Assembly (NCBI GenBank): GCA_018263405.1
Contig: JAANXG010000038.1
Location: 1-33,538, forward strand
Source of the DNA: Gammaproteobacteria bacterium
GTDB taxonomy: Bacteria > Pseudomonadota > Gammaproteobacteria > Arenicellales > JAANXG01
DNA: 33,538 nt
Direction: 5' to 3'
This document shows, in pieces, positions 15,965-24,585 of the stretch. A model generated the notes under the pieces. That model did no database searches and had not been told where the DNA came from. It saw nothing but the letters and a program-made list of their open reading frames with translations. The number at the start of each line of letters is the position of its first letter. Position 1 is the stretch's first letter. Made by a program: the position numbers and the translations under genes.

Positions 15965-17131
15965 ATGAATTTGCGCACGATCCGGTTGATCGCCGCCCTG
16001 TTGTTGGTTGGGTTGCCACTGGTAACGGGGTGGGCAGTGGGCTTCCCCGAGGGGTTTTTCGAGCTTCCGCCCAAAACAGTTTACATTGACCCGCCAAAGT
16101 TCTCGGTACCGTTGTATTCGTTCTTCACGGTACTTCTGTTTGTCGCTCTTTTCTTCTTGTGGGCGCCGCGGGTCTTTGGTTTCAACGGGCAAAGCCGGTC
16201 CGACTTCACTCCGTTTGACTGGACGGCCCCGCCGACTCACGGACATCGTTTTCCTGCCTGGGGTTGGGTTGGGATTGCCTTAATCGCCGCGAGCTGGCCG
16301 GCGGCTTGGACGCGTCCGGACTGGCTCGGCTCCGCCATCGATCATACCTTCTTTCCGCTTTGGCTCGGCTACATCCTAACCGTGGACGCTCTCACCTATC
16401 GCCGCGCCGGCACGAGTCCGATGTCCCGACACACCGTCGAGTGGCTGGCCTGGTTTCCAGCATCGGCTTTGACCTGGTGGTATTTCGAATTACTCAACCG
16501 GTTTATACAGAACTGGGTGTATCTCGGCATCGACCACTTCTCTTCGCTTCGCTACGTGTTGGGATCCACTCTCGCATTCGCTACGGTCATCCCGGCGGTT
16601 CTCACCACAGCGGCACTGCTTGGCACCTTCGATTATTTCCATGACCGTTTCGTTCGGACCGAACCGGGATACGCCGAATCGGTCCCGCGCCGTGGCGTAT
16701 GGTGGGGGTTGGTGGCGGCGGGGTCACTGGGCTTGACGGTAATGCCCTGGTTTCCGATCACGTTATTCGCCTTAATCTGGGTTGCCCCCCTGCTCATCCT
16801 CGCCGGCCTTCTGGAACAGGCGGGGATAAACACCGGAGTAGGCCACCTGCTGCGCGGGGATTGGGGGCCGATCGTTACACTGGCCGTGGCCGCTCTGATA
16901 TGCGGCTTTTTCTGGGAATTGTGGAACATCTACGCGCTACCGAAGTGGACCTACCAAGTACCCTGGGTAGACCGGTTCAAGTTGTTCGAAATGCCGCTCG
17001 CGGGTTACCTCGGCTACCTGCCGTTCGGCCCGGCATGCTGGATGTTCTGGCTGCTGCTGGCACCCCGCGCCGTGCAGGCAACGCCGAGACCTCAAGATAC
17101 AACAGTTTATCGGGGACTTCAAAGACGATAA
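15965..17131 (+). CDS. Multi-pass membrane protein of unknown function
   Basis: 388 residues from the ATG at 15965, chosen because GGGA lies 7 bases upstream and the protein then opens with a membrane segment (LIAALLLVGLPLVTGWAVGF). The frame is open back to 15824, but the upstream residues look non-coding. I count about nine to ten hydrophobic segments, including VPLYSFFTVLLFVALFFLW, WVGIALIAASWPAAW and FALIWVAPLLILAGLL. Conserved-looking motifs are aromatic: TWWYFELLNRFIQNWVYL, FFWELWNIYALPKWTY, and FEMPLAGYLGYLPFGPACW near the end. I do not recognise an enzyme or transporter family. It overlaps the convergent racemase-like gene by 13 bases (17119-17131). Confidence 0.75.
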   Translation: MNLRTIRLIAALLLVGLPLVTGWAVGFPEGFFELPPKTVYIDPPKFSVPLYSFFTVLLFVALFFLWAPRVFGFNGQSRSDFTPFDWTAPPTHGHRFPAWGWVGIALIAASWPAAWTRPDWLGSAIDHTFFPLWLGYILTVDALTYRRAGTSPMSRHTVEWLAWFPASALTWWYFELLNRFIQNWVYLGIDHFSSLRYVLGSTLAFATVIPAVLTTAALLGTFDYFHDRFVRTEPGYAESVPRRGVWWGLVAAGSLGLTVMPWFPITLFALIWVAPLLILAGLLEQAGINTGVGHLLRGDWGPIVTLAVAALICGFFWELWNIYALPKWTYQVPWVDRFKLFEMPLAGYLGYLPFGPACWMFWLLLAPRAVQATPRPQDTTVYRGLQRR

Positions 17132-17904
17132 AGGCGACCGTATTCGTGCCGCCGCTCTTCGATTCCCGCCAGGCGCAGGCTGTGCCAGGCCATGGCATGA
17201 TTGCTGGCAGTGGCCGGCTTGCCCAGCGTCTTTTCGATATCGTCGATTACCTCGGCTACCCTCAAACTGGTACAGGACACGAAGACACCGTCCACTTGTT
17301 CGTGACGTCCAAGATCAATGGCGGCATCCTGAATAGATCCGGGCGTTATGCGACAGGCCTTTCTGTCGTCTTCTACATTGAACGATCCCATGACAGGCAC
17401 CTTAATGCCGGTGTCTTCGATATAGTCCCGTATGTGGTTATTAATGTCGTCGGTATAGGGCGTCAAAAGAGCGATCGCCTTCATACCGAGCTCACCGAAT
17501 GCCGCACGGGCGGCTGTAATAGGGGTTGTGCATCGACTGTCGGGACGCGCCGCTTTCATCAGATCCATTACCCGCTGTTCCCCGATTTCCATCGTGGCGG
17601 AAGTACAACCGTAGCCGATAACATCCATGCGCATCCCCGGCAGTAACAGGTCGGTGGCGGCGGTAATACGCGCCTCCATGGCCCGCAGGTTTTCCCGGGA
17701 TATGTCGTTGGAGTTGGTAAGCCGGCTTTGATAAACGGCGACACCCGGGAGATTCATAAGAAGCCGGTACTCGTACTCGATAGTCTGATCGCTGGACAGC
17801 ACCACGAGTCCAATGTTGGCGCGGGGACCAATCCCTTCGTCCGCTTCGAAGGAAAGGTGTTTCAAGTTGACTTCGGCGGCTACAGCATCGGCTTGAGTGA
17901 CCAT
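17119..17904 (-). CDS. Asp/Glu racemase superfamily protein (maleate isomerase/EutA-like)
   Basis: 261 residues. Two catalytic-cysteine motifs of the superfamily are present: VIGYGCTSATM near residue 115 and GVFVSCTSLRVAE near 205, with the linking TTPITAARAAFGELGMKAIA. This pattern fits the maleate cis-trans isomerase / arylmalonate decarboxylase / EutA branch, which works on dicarboxylic or amino-acid-like substrates with a pair of cysteines and no cofactor. It begins 15 bases after the end of the dadA-like gene, so the two form an operon. A racemase or isomerase paired with a D-amino-acid dehydrogenase suggests amino-acid interconversion; the substrate is not known. Confidence 0.78.
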   Translation of the reverse strand: MVTQADAVAAEVNLKHLSFEADEGIGPRANIGLVVLSSDQTIEYEYRLLMNLPGVAVYQSRLTNSNDISRENLRAMEARITAATDLLLPGMRMDVIGYGCTSATMEIGEQRVMDLMKAARPDSRCTTPITAARAAFGELGMKAIALLTPYTDDINNHIRDYIEDTGIKVPVMGSFNVEDDRKACRITPGSIQDAAIDLGRHEQVDGVFVSCTSLRVAEVIDDIEKTLGKPATASNHAMAWHSLRLAGIEERRHEYGRLYRL

Positions 17905-17919
17905 GTTCTTGACCTCGAT

Positions 17920-19164
17920 TCAGCGCAGGATCGGCGCCTGCATGGGCAATTCGGCATCTTTCCCATCGATCGCATCGGCCAGCAGCCGCGCCGTCCCGCA
18001 GGCCATCGTCCAGCCCATGTTGCCATGTCCCACATTCAAGTACAGATTGTCATACCGGCTCGAGCCGACGAACGGACGACCATTGGGGGTCATCGGCCGC
18101 AGGCAACTCCAGTATTCCGGACGGCCATAGTCTGCCGCATCGGGCATCAAGGCGGAAAATACTTCGATCATGTGATCGAAGTCGGCAGGTTTATACGATA
18201 CATCGTATCCGGCGATTTCGGCGGTCGAAGTTACCCGCAACCGGTCGCCGAGCCGGCTGAACGCGATCAAACGATCCTCGTCCACGCCTCCGATCGAGGG
18301 CGCGTGGTGGTCCTGCCCCACCGGGAATGTGACCGAATAACCCTTGACCGGATAAATCGGCAGATCGATGCCGATAGGCCGCGTCAGCCGTGGCGCCTCG
18401 ACGCCCGACGCGAGCACATAGATGTCGGCGTCGCGCTCGCCCGATGCCGTGCTCAGACATTTGACCCGGTTATTTTCCACCACCAACCGATCAACCGCGC
18501 AGTCAAACACAAACCGAACCCCCTGCTTCCTGCACGCTTCGGCCAGCTGCAACGAAAACAGTCTGGCATCCCCGCTTTCGTCCGTCGGGCAATACACGGC
18601 ACCGGCGATCTGACCGGTCGACTGAGCAAAAGCCGGTTCCCGTTCTACGACTTCATCCACGGTCAGTACGCGAATCTCGTGGCCCATGTCCTTTATGATT
18701 TCCCTGTGTTTTACCCCCTCCCGCAGAGCGGAATCGCTCCGAAAGACATACAACAGGCCGCCACGCCGCGAGTCGTAATTCAACCTTGCTTGTTCGGTCA
18801 CCTGGTGCAGACGCGACTGCGCGTACCGGCACAACCGGTATGCGTGGGCAGTGTTTTCGGCCGCGCGCCGATTGGTACACTGGCGGAGAAAGCTCAGACC
18901 CCAACACATCATGTGCCAATCCAGCCGGGGCCTCAGGCGATACGCCTGATCGGCGGTAAACAAGGACTTGAGCAGTATGCCGGGCACCTTCGGTGATGCC
19001 CAGGGCATGGCGTGCCCGGTTGCTATCAAGCCCGCGTTGGCATAGCTTGTCTCTGCGGCTGCCTCGGGCTGGCGGTCCAAAACAGTGACCGTGTGACCCG
19101 ACTGCGAGAGTTCCCAGGCCGCGGTCACCCCCGCCAGGCCCGCGCCGATCACGAGTGCGTCCAT
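17920..19164 (-). CDS. dadA: D-amino-acid dehydrogenase / FAD-dependent amine oxidase (DadA family)
   Basis: 414 residues, close to DadA length. The FAD-binding start is DALVIGAGLAGVTAAWELSQ (2-21), followed by SYANAGLIATGHAMPWASPK, and near the end by YWSCLRPMTPNGRPFVGSSR and LYLNVGHGNMGWTMACGTAR, all typical DadA motifs. The family oxidises D-amino acids to 2-oxo acids and ammonia, delivering electrons to the quinone pool; some members act on other secondary amines. A 2-oxo acid product could be a substrate for the ferredoxin oxidoreductase at 26171, but that link is speculation. It starts at the ATG at 19164, divergent from the SDR unit at 19418. Confidence 0.85.
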   Translation of the reverse strand: MDALVIGAGLAGVTAAWELSQSGHTVTVLDRQPEAAAETSYANAGLIATGHAMPWASPKVPGILLKSLFTADQAYRLRPRLDWHMMCWGLSFLRQCTNRRAAENTAHAYRLCRYAQSRLHQVTEQARLNYDSRRGGLLYVFRSDSALREGVKHREIIKDMGHEIRVLTVDEVVEREPAFAQSTGQIAGAVYCPTDESGDARLFSLQLAEACRKQGVRFVFDCAVDRLVVENNRVKCLSTASGERDADIYVLASGVEAPRLTRPIGIDLPIYPVKGYSVTFPVGQDHHAPSIGGVDEDRLIAFSRLGDRLRVTSTAEIAGYDVSYKPADFDHMIEVFSALMPDAADYGRPEYWSCLRPMTPNGRPFVGSSRYDNLYLNVGHGNMGWTMACGTARLLADAIDGKDAELPMQAPILR

Positions 19165-19417
19165 GGGTTAAACAGCAGTCCCTCGATACGTCTCACAATA
19201 TTGCGGGTTTGCCGGGTCACGGACTCCCCCGTCCGCGGCAACCTGCCCGGCGGGGTAGACTAACCCGGCATGGATCACTGCCTGGCTCATGCGCCGACCC
19301 GTTTTAATGCGTTTCACGTTCATCTTGAGTCCCAGTTTTGGTTCATTTTCGAGAATGACGAGTACGTCGCGTAGAATAGTGGCGGACTATACCTTGCCCC
19401 GCGGTAGTGGAACAAAG

Positions 19418-20194
19418 TTGAACAACGAGCTCGAAAGATTTGCACTCAATGGCAAGACCGTATTGATTACCGGTGCCTCGAGCGGCCTGGGCAGTCATTT
19501 CGCGCGAACCGTGGCAGCCGCCGGCGCCCGGACGGTACTCGCGGCGCGGCGCTTGGAGCGTCTCCAACAACTGCAAGAGGAAATCCGCTCGACGGGCGGA
19601 ACGGCATGTGTGCTGCCACTGGACGTTACGGACGCAGCCGGCGTGGAATCGGCCTATGACAGCGCCGAGGTACAATCCGGCGGTGTGGATATTCTGATCA
19701 ACAATTCCGGCGTAGCACTAGTCGCACCGGCCGTCGACATCAGCGAAAACGACTGGGACCGGCTGATCGATACCAACCTAAAGGGGGCGTGGTTAATGTC
19801 CCGGGGTTTCGCACGGCGCGCCATCGCCCGGCGGACGGGGGGTTCGATTATCAATATCACTTCGATTCTGGGCCGTCGGGTGGCCAAAGGCGTGGCCCCC
19901 TACTGTGCTTCCAAGGCGGCGCTGGAACACCTGACCCGGTCCCTGGCCCTGGAATGGTCACCCCACGGCATTCGCGTCAACTCCATCGCCCCGGGCTACT
20001 TCGACACCGAAATGAATCGGGATTTTCTGCAAAGCGGTCCCGGACAAGCTATGCTGAAACGTATCCCGCAACGCCGGGCCGGCTCCTTGGCAGAACTCGA
20101 CGGTGCACTGCTACTGCTGGCAAGCGATGCTTCCAGCTACATGAGCGGCAGCACCCTAGTGGTGGATGGCGGTCATCTTTGCTCCACGTTGTAA
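19418..20194 (+). CDS. Short-chain dehydrogenase/reductase (LvaD-like context)
   Basis: 258 residues from a TTG at 19418 with a GGA site 6 bases upstream; this gives a normal SDR length starting LNNELERFALNGKTVLITGA. An ATG at 19355 in the same frame would add 21 residues unlike the family. Motifs: TGASSGLGSHF for NAD(P), NNSGVA, and the catalytic set Ser (NITSILG) with Y-x-x-x-K (PYCASKAALEHL), then SIAPGYFDTEMN. Three bases separate its stop from the acyl-CoA dehydrogenase start, and the phosphotransferase gene follows, so the three form one operon. In the Pseudomonas lva pathway an SDR (LvaD), a dehydrogenase (LvaC) and a kinase (LvaA) act together on 4-hydroxyacyl-CoA; the same role is inferred here. 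Confidence 0.85.
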   Translation: MNNELERFALNGKTVLITGASSGLGSHFARTVAAAGARTVLAARRLERLQQLQEEIRSTGGTACVLPLDVTDAAGVESAYDSAEVQSGGVDILINNSGVALVAPAVDISENDWDRLIDTNLKGAWLMSRGFARRAIARRTGGSIINITSILGRRVAKGVAPYCASKAALEHLTRSLALEWSPHGIRVNSIAPGYFDTEMNRDFLQSGPGQAMLKRIPQRRAGSLAELDGALLLLASDASSYMSGSTLVVDGGHLCSTL

Positions 20195-20197
20195 GCC

Positions 20198-21397
20198 ATG
20201 GACTTTCAGCTCGATCCATTCGTCGAAGACCTGCGCACCCAGATCCATGCGTTTGTCGACAACCGCGTTATCCCGCTTGAACAGAATCCGGACGCCCTGG
20301 ATGAAGGTGGCAACATCGCCGAATCCCGGCTCAACGACTTGCGGGACAAGGCCAAGTCCGAAGGGTTGTGGTGCCTGCAGCTGCCCGAGCGCCTGGGTGG
20401 CCGGGGTTTGGGCAAAGCCGCCTTGGCGATCTGCTACGAGGAAATGAACCGTTCCATCTTCGGTCCGGTCGTGTTCAACAGCGCGGCGCCGGACGACGGC
20501 AATATGATGCTGCTGGAGAAAGCGGCCACCGAGGCCCAACAGGAGCGTTGGCTAAAACCAATTGCCGAAGGAATGGTTCGCTCGGCATTCGTCATGACCG
20601 AACCCCATCCCGGGTCCGGCTCTGACCCCGCCGGGATGATGCGCACAACGGCGTCCCGGGATAACGATCACTGGATCGTCCACGGGCATAAATGGTTCAT
20701 TACCGGCGCCGGCATCGCCCGGCATTTCATTCTGGTGGCACGGACCTCGAATGACCGGCGCAAAGGGCTAACCGCGTTTTTGTTCCACCGCGACGACCCG
20801 GGCTGGGAAATCGTACGCCGAATTCCGATCATGGGACCGGAAGAGCACGGCGGCCACTGCGAACTCGAATTCAACGGCCTGCGTATCCCCGACAGCAACC
20901 GTTTGATGGAAATCGGTGACGGTTTAAAAGTGACCCAGATCCGGCTCGGTTCGGCGCGCCTTACCCATTGTATGCGCTGGCTGGGTCTGGCACGCCGCTG
21001 CCTGGAAATTGCCGGCGAATATGTCGGCGAGCGCGAGGCATTCGGCTCGACGTTGGCGGAACACGAAGGCGTGCAATGGATGCTCGGCGAAGCGGCGATG
21101 GCGGTGCAGACCGGTCGCTTGCTGACGCTGCACGCTGCCTGGAAACTGGATCAGGGTAACTTCGCACGCAAGGAAATCTCCATGGCCAAAGTGGCCGTGG
21201 CCGATGCGCTGCAGAGGGCGGTAGATACCGCTATCCAACTCTGCGGCGCCAAAGGCTATTCCAAGGACACAGTGCTGGAGTGGATCTACCGCTACGCCCG
21301 ACAAGCAAGACTCGTGGACGGTGCCTCGGAAGTTCACAAAATGGTGCTGTCCAAGAATCTCATTAACGACCCAAATAGTTTTTGGTCATGGGATTAG
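20198..21397 (+). CDS. Acyl-CoA dehydrogenase, ACAD10/11-LvaC-like
   Basis: 399 residues. Typical acyl-CoA dehydrogenase features: SAFVMTEPHPGSGSDPAGM (FAD/substrate region near 130), KWFITGAGIARHFILVA, RLTHCMRWLGLARRCLEIA, YVGEREAFGSTLAEHEGVQW and QLCGAKGYSKDT. The C-terminal catalytic area reads ARLVDGASEVHKMVLSKNLI with Asp374 where many family members have Glu; the ACAD10/11 type resembles this. In that type the enzyme is reported to remove phosphate from a 4-phosphoacyl-CoA made by an APH-type kinase, giving an enoyl-CoA. The kinase gene overlaps its end by 10 bases, strong support for joint action. Cytoplasmic, FAD-bound. Confidence 0.88.
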   Translation: MDFQLDPFVEDLRTQIHAFVDNRVIPLEQNPDALDEGGNIAESRLNDLRDKAKSEGLWCLQLPERLGGRGLGKAALAICYEEMNRSIFGPVVFNSAAPDDGNMMLLEKAATEAQQERWLKPIAEGMVRSAFVMTEPHPGSGSDPAGMMRTTASRDNDHWIVHGHKWFITGAGIARHFILVARTSNDRRKGLTAFLFHRDDPGWEIVRRIPIMGPEEHGGHCELEFNGLRIPDSNRLMEIGDGLKVTQIRLGSARLTHCMRWLGLARRCLEIAGEYVGEREAFGSTLAEHEGVQWMLGEAAMAVQTGRLLTLHAAWKLDQGNFARKEISMAKVAVADALQRAVDTAIQLCGAKGYSKDTVLEWIYRYARQARLVDGASEVHKMVLSKNLINDPNSFWSWD

Positions 21398-22413
21398 AAC
21401 TCGACGGACTGACTGATTTCATCAAGCAAGGAACCGAATCCAAGCGGATTTCGTTGACGTACAACCGGATAGACGGCGGCGCCATCCAGCAAAACTACGC
21501 TCTGGATATAGAGATCCATGACGGCCCGTGGCGCGGGTTTCGCGAGTGGGTACTGCGCACCGATTCACCTTCCGGCCTACAGATGAGCCATTCGCGCGAG
21601 AAAGAATTCCTATTATTGACCGCGGCTTTTGAAGCGGGCCTTACCGTTCCGAAGCCTTTGTGGCTATGCACCGATTCAACCGCCATCGGCCGGCCCTTCT
21701 ACGTTATGGCAAAGGTACCGGGAACGGCCGACGGCCGTCGCCTGGTTCAAACCAATTGGACAAAAGCGCAACGACGCGCGATCGTGGAGGTACTCGGCGG
21801 AGAACTGGCGCGCTTGCATGCCATCGACCCCGAGAACGCCGGGTTGTCCTTTCTTCAATCACGCCGGGCGTCGTCATCCATCGAACGTATCGATCGATAC
21901 CGTACCTATCTGGACGAGCTATCCGACCCGCAACCGGTTCTGGAATGGGGACTGCGCTGGCTGGAGCTGAACGCTCCCTCCCGCGAGGAAACAGCCCTGT
22001 GCCATGGCGATTTCAGAACCGGCAACATTATGATCGCCGGCGACCGAGTGAGCGGTATTCTCGACTGGGAATTCGCCGGCTACAGTAACCCGGTCGAGGA
22101 TCTCGGCTGGTACTGTGCGCGGTGTTGGCGCTTCGGCGCGGATGGTTTCACAGCCGGCGGCATCGGCGAAAAAGAGGACTTTGTGCGTGCTTATGAGCAG
22201 GCCTCCGGCCGGCGCGTCGACCGCGATGAACTTGTCTACTGGCAGATCATGGCCGAAGCCCGCTGGGCCGTGATCGCTCTGCAACAGACCGACCGACACT
22301 TATCCGGGCGGGAATCGTCGCTGGAACTCGCGCTCACCGGCTACCTGGTCCCGGAAATGGAGCTGAACCTGATCCACAGCATCGAACGATCCATCCATGC
22401 ATCGGCCGATTAA
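21388..22413 (+). CDS. APH/choline-kinase-like phosphotransferase (LvaA/ACAD11 kinase-like)
   Basis: 341 residues from the ATG at 21388, inside the last codons of the dehydrogenase gene. The kinase loop LCHGDFRTGNIMI holds His206, Asp208 and Asn213, and the metal-binding GILDWEFAGYSNPVEDLGWY follows near 225. The N-lobe has IQQNYALDI and the REKEFLLLTAAFEAG region. Proteins of this branch phosphorylate the 4-hydroxyl of hydroxyacyl-CoA (LvaA; kinase half of ACAD10/11) rather than aminoglycosides. LvaA is reported to need the small DUF6285 protein LvaB; such a gene is found at 25836, not next door. Resistance function is unlikely given the neighbours. Confidence 0.87.
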   Translation: MGLELDGLTDFIKQGTESKRISLTYNRIDGGAIQQNYALDIEIHDGPWRGFREWVLRTDSPSGLQMSHSREKEFLLLTAAFEAGLTVPKPLWLCTDSTAIGRPFYVMAKVPGTADGRRLVQTNWTKAQRRAIVEVLGGELARLHAIDPENAGLSFLQSRRASSSIERIDRYRTYLDELSDPQPVLEWGLRWLELNAPSREETALCHGDFRTGNIMIAGDRVSGILDWEFAGYSNPVEDLGWYCARCWRFGADGFTAGGIGEKEDFVRAYEQASGRRVDRDELVYWQIMAEARWAVIALQQTDRHLSGRESSLELALTGYLVPEMELNLIHSIERSIHASAD

Positions 22414-22542
22414 CCCGCTCCTGGTGACCGCGCGAGGCTCTTGAATCCGTTCTCCGTGAATCCGCTGCGGATCAACCGAATTAACTACCGTGTCCCCGGA
22501 ACTTGGAAGCGAGTGCCGCGCCGGGTTATGCAGGGATACGTT

Positions 22543-23793
22543 TCATGCTGTCGGGCCGACGCTGTCGAGAAAATACCGGAACAACACGGGTTCCTGCCGC
22601 TTGAGACGGGCGCGCAAGGCCATGGCTCGCTCTTGCCCGGCCTTCGTGTTCTCGTTGCCACGTTCCACTTGGGTGCGGACATGGTCGCGCTGTATCCGGT
22701 CCACGGTCCGGTAACTCGCGGGACACACCATCCCACTGCCGGCGGGCTTGGGCAATATCCGGGTCAACCCGGGTTTGTTCAACAACAGCCACGCCGGGAA
22801 TGACTGGGTCGGCAGCTCCGGATCCAGTTCCAGGAAACTTACCCACTGCCGGCCCAGTTCCTGGTCGCCGCTGGTTTCGAGCGCATCGCTTTGCTCGGGA
22901 AATCGCCAGCACAGCTCGAACCAGCTTTGCAGCGCCGCAGCCCGCTGGTGCAGGTGATCGCAGGCCTGAGCATGGCGGCGCAACAACACGGAGTCGGCCC
23001 GCCAATCGGCTTCGCGCTCTACCGCCCGGCGGACCGTGCCCCAGTCCATCGCGCGGTTGGCCGTATAACTCAGGTGCAGATCGGGATGCGATGCCCGGTA
23101 GGATCGCCCGTGTAGGGCGGCGGACAAACGCCGCCACAACGGGATTAGTAGGTTGCGGCTGTTTTTACCCAGCAGGCTTTCAGCCAACGGCGTCAGCCAT
23201 TGCTGCAGGTTCCGCAGCTCGTCGGCGACATCGTCCACCGGCGTGTCCAGGACTTCTACCGCTTTCACCAGACGCTCCAATTCCCCCAAACGGGCATGGT
23301 CCGGAGCGGTGTCGTAAAGCCGTTCCAGACCATGGCGAGCCTCAACCGGGTTCCGCTCCGCCAGCGCCAGGACGATGGCATTGGCTAGGTTGGTGGCCGG
23401 TGCGTCCGTGAACAGGTCCATCTGCGGCTGGTCTCGCGGCTTACGATAGCGCCGGAGAAAACAGCGCTCGAAGGCCTCGTTCGCGCTGAATCTCAGCGGC
23501 GCCGACGCCGCTTGCACGGCGGTCGGCGGATCAACATCTGACCAGGTCGTATAGGCGATGGATTCCGCCTGCCAGCCGCGGCGCTGCAAGTAGTCTTCCG
23601 CTTCCAGCAGTTGTTGCCGAATACGTTCGGGGTCGCCGAACAATGCCCGATCGAGAAAATCCAGCTCGCCATTACGCCAGGCCTCGTAATCGGCGAAAGC
23701 CAGGCATCCCTCCCGCAGCAGGAGCTCCAAGGGCAGGTACTCGCCTCGTTCCAGCAGGAGTTGGTCGACGTAGTAGTGGATGTGTTCGGTCAT
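22543..23793 (-). CDS. Hypothetical cytoplasmic protein
   Basis: 416 residues, no signal peptide or membrane segment. It is rich in Leu, Arg and Glu and appears mostly helical. It begins MTEHIHYYVDQLLLERGEYL and has ALHGRSYRASHPDLHLSYTA near 240 and WVSFLELDPELPTQSFPAWL near 325. The last 60 residues are very basic (RDHVRTQVERGNENTKAGQE). Codon use and GC look native. I recall similar uncharacterised proteins in sulfur-oxidising and methylotrophic gammaproteobacteria but no function. It is read opposite to its neighbours and stands alone, with the MITE-like element starting 47 bases from its start codon. Confidence 0.75.
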   Translation of the reverse strand: MTEHIHYYVDQLLLERGEYLPLELLLREGCLAFADYEAWRNGELDFLDRALFGDPERIRQQLLEAEDYLQRRGWQAESIAYTTWSDVDPPTAVQAASAPLRFSANEAFERCFLRRYRKPRDQPQMDLFTDAPATNLANAIVLALAERNPVEARHGLERLYDTAPDHARLGELERLVKAVEVLDTPVDDVADELRNLQQWLTPLAESLLGKNSRNLLIPLWRRLSAALHGRSYRASHPDLHLSYTANRAMDWGTVRRAVEREADWRADSVLLRRHAQACDHLHQRAAALQSWFELCWRFPEQSDALETSGDQELGRQWVSFLELDPELPTQSFPAWLLLNKPGLTRILPKPAGSGMVCPASYRTVDRIQRDHVRTQVERGNENTKAGQERAMALRARLKRQEPVLFRYFLDSVGPTA

Positions 23794-23840
23794 GGGGTCA
23801 ATGCCCCGGCAGTACGAATAGAAGTATGGCCCCCATCTCC

Positions 23841-24110
23841 CTAGTGTACCCCGTCACTGATATTGCAACATTCAGAGCGTGCCGGAGCCGCCAGTGGAAG
23901 GCGCGATCCGCAGTGAATGGCCCAGTCCTTTACCAGGAGTGCAACGCCCCAATGGTGGCTCAGGCGCGCTCCCTTCGGGCGGCCCGGAAAGCGATCATCC
24001 GCGGCGTTATGTCTGTTGAGAAGGGCGCACCATTCCCGGCGAGACAGGCCTTGCGGCTCACCGCTTTCCGGGCCGCTGAACGTTACAATATCAGTGACGG
24101 GGTGCACTAG
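23841..24110. mobile_element. 270-bp MITE-like element with 35-bp terminal inverted repeats
   Basis: The ends 23841-23875 and 24076-24110 are inverted copies with 3 mismatches in 35 bp, containing ccgtcactgatattg. Each end is bounded by ctag. It has no transposase gene; an 88-codon frame on the minus strand runs through both ends and is unlikely to be real. A related sequence without the element exists at 25695-25712, where atctccttagcttga is uninterrupted. That is an empty site and implies duplication of a short CTAG/TAG target. It is therefore a non-autonomous transposable element whose parent IS is not in the window. Confidence 0.8.
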
Positions 24111-24180
24111 CTTGAAATACGCTCGAACACAACACGCCGGCCAGGTTAACAGCGTTATTGAAGGTCGAATTTTGGATGCG
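24108..24180. repeat. 73-bp direct repeat, left copy
   Basis: tagcttgaaatacgctcgaa to ttttggatgcg matches 25710-25781 with a handful of changes and one 1-base gap. Together they flank about 1.5 kb of A/T-richer DNA. The MITE is inserted just at its left edge; left of the MITE the similarity to the sequence preceding the other copy continues for about 16 bases (ccccatctccctag against cccctatctccttag). Confidence 0.85.
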
Positions 24181-24270
24181 TAGCGGGCGACGAATTATTC
24201 CGGGCACCCCGCCCTCCACTCCTACGGGACCGGCCTTTGGCCGTTTAAATACGTTCCCGCCGCATTTGTT

Positions 24271-24323
24271 CAGCGGCTCCAGGATGACATGGGTCGTGCC
24301 GTTGCGATACGGTGTTTCCCCCG
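24271..24323 (-). pseudogene. Scrap of an IS91-family transposase
   Basis: On the minus strand the residues GETPYRNGTTHVILEPL match the conserved C-terminal segment of IS91-type (Y2) transposases, recalled as TPYRDGTTHVIFEPL. The match stops abruptly after EPL and nothing recognisable follows on either side. It is only about 17 codons, so it is a relic. It lies inside the direct-repeat-bounded segment. Confidence 0.45.
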
Positions 24324-24441
24324 GAAGGGCCTTTTCACTACAAGACATAGGGTTTATCCTCTCTCTCTTATCCGTGATAACAACTTTTATCGGTATCACC
24401 CTGGTATCGGTATCACCTCCGACACCTTTGTCTCTGCCAAT

Positions 24442-24585
24442 ATCGAGCGGGGACCGGGAACGATTGAGTCTTTAAGCGATCTGACCGTACTACAAACGCT
24501 GATTGCTTTGGCACTGCTTGGAGTTTTCACGTTAATGCCGACAATCTACAGACAAATCAAAACTCGTAAAAAGGAAAATCAACAT
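24442..24585 (+). pseudogene. Possible C-terminal remnant of a membrane protein
   Basis: This frame reads LSDLTVLQTLIALALLGVFT then LMPTIYRQIKTRKKENQ: one membrane helix followed by a basic tail, the way TVP38/TMEM64-like membrane proteins end. No N-terminal part is recognisable upstream, and the frame runs on without a sensible stop into the bdhA remnant. Composition is A/T-richer than the surroundings. Family assignment is tentative. Confidence 0.3.

Noticed and set aside
21388..22413. Aminoglycoside resistance kinase
   Set aside because: It has the APH fold motifs, but its overlap with an acyl-CoA dehydrogenase gene and the LvaA/ACAD11 pattern point to acyl-CoA metabolism.
23841..24107. 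88-codon minus-strand frame inside the MITE-like element
   Set aside because: It starts and ends within the terminal inverted repeats, has no recognisable family and the element is small; most likely chance.
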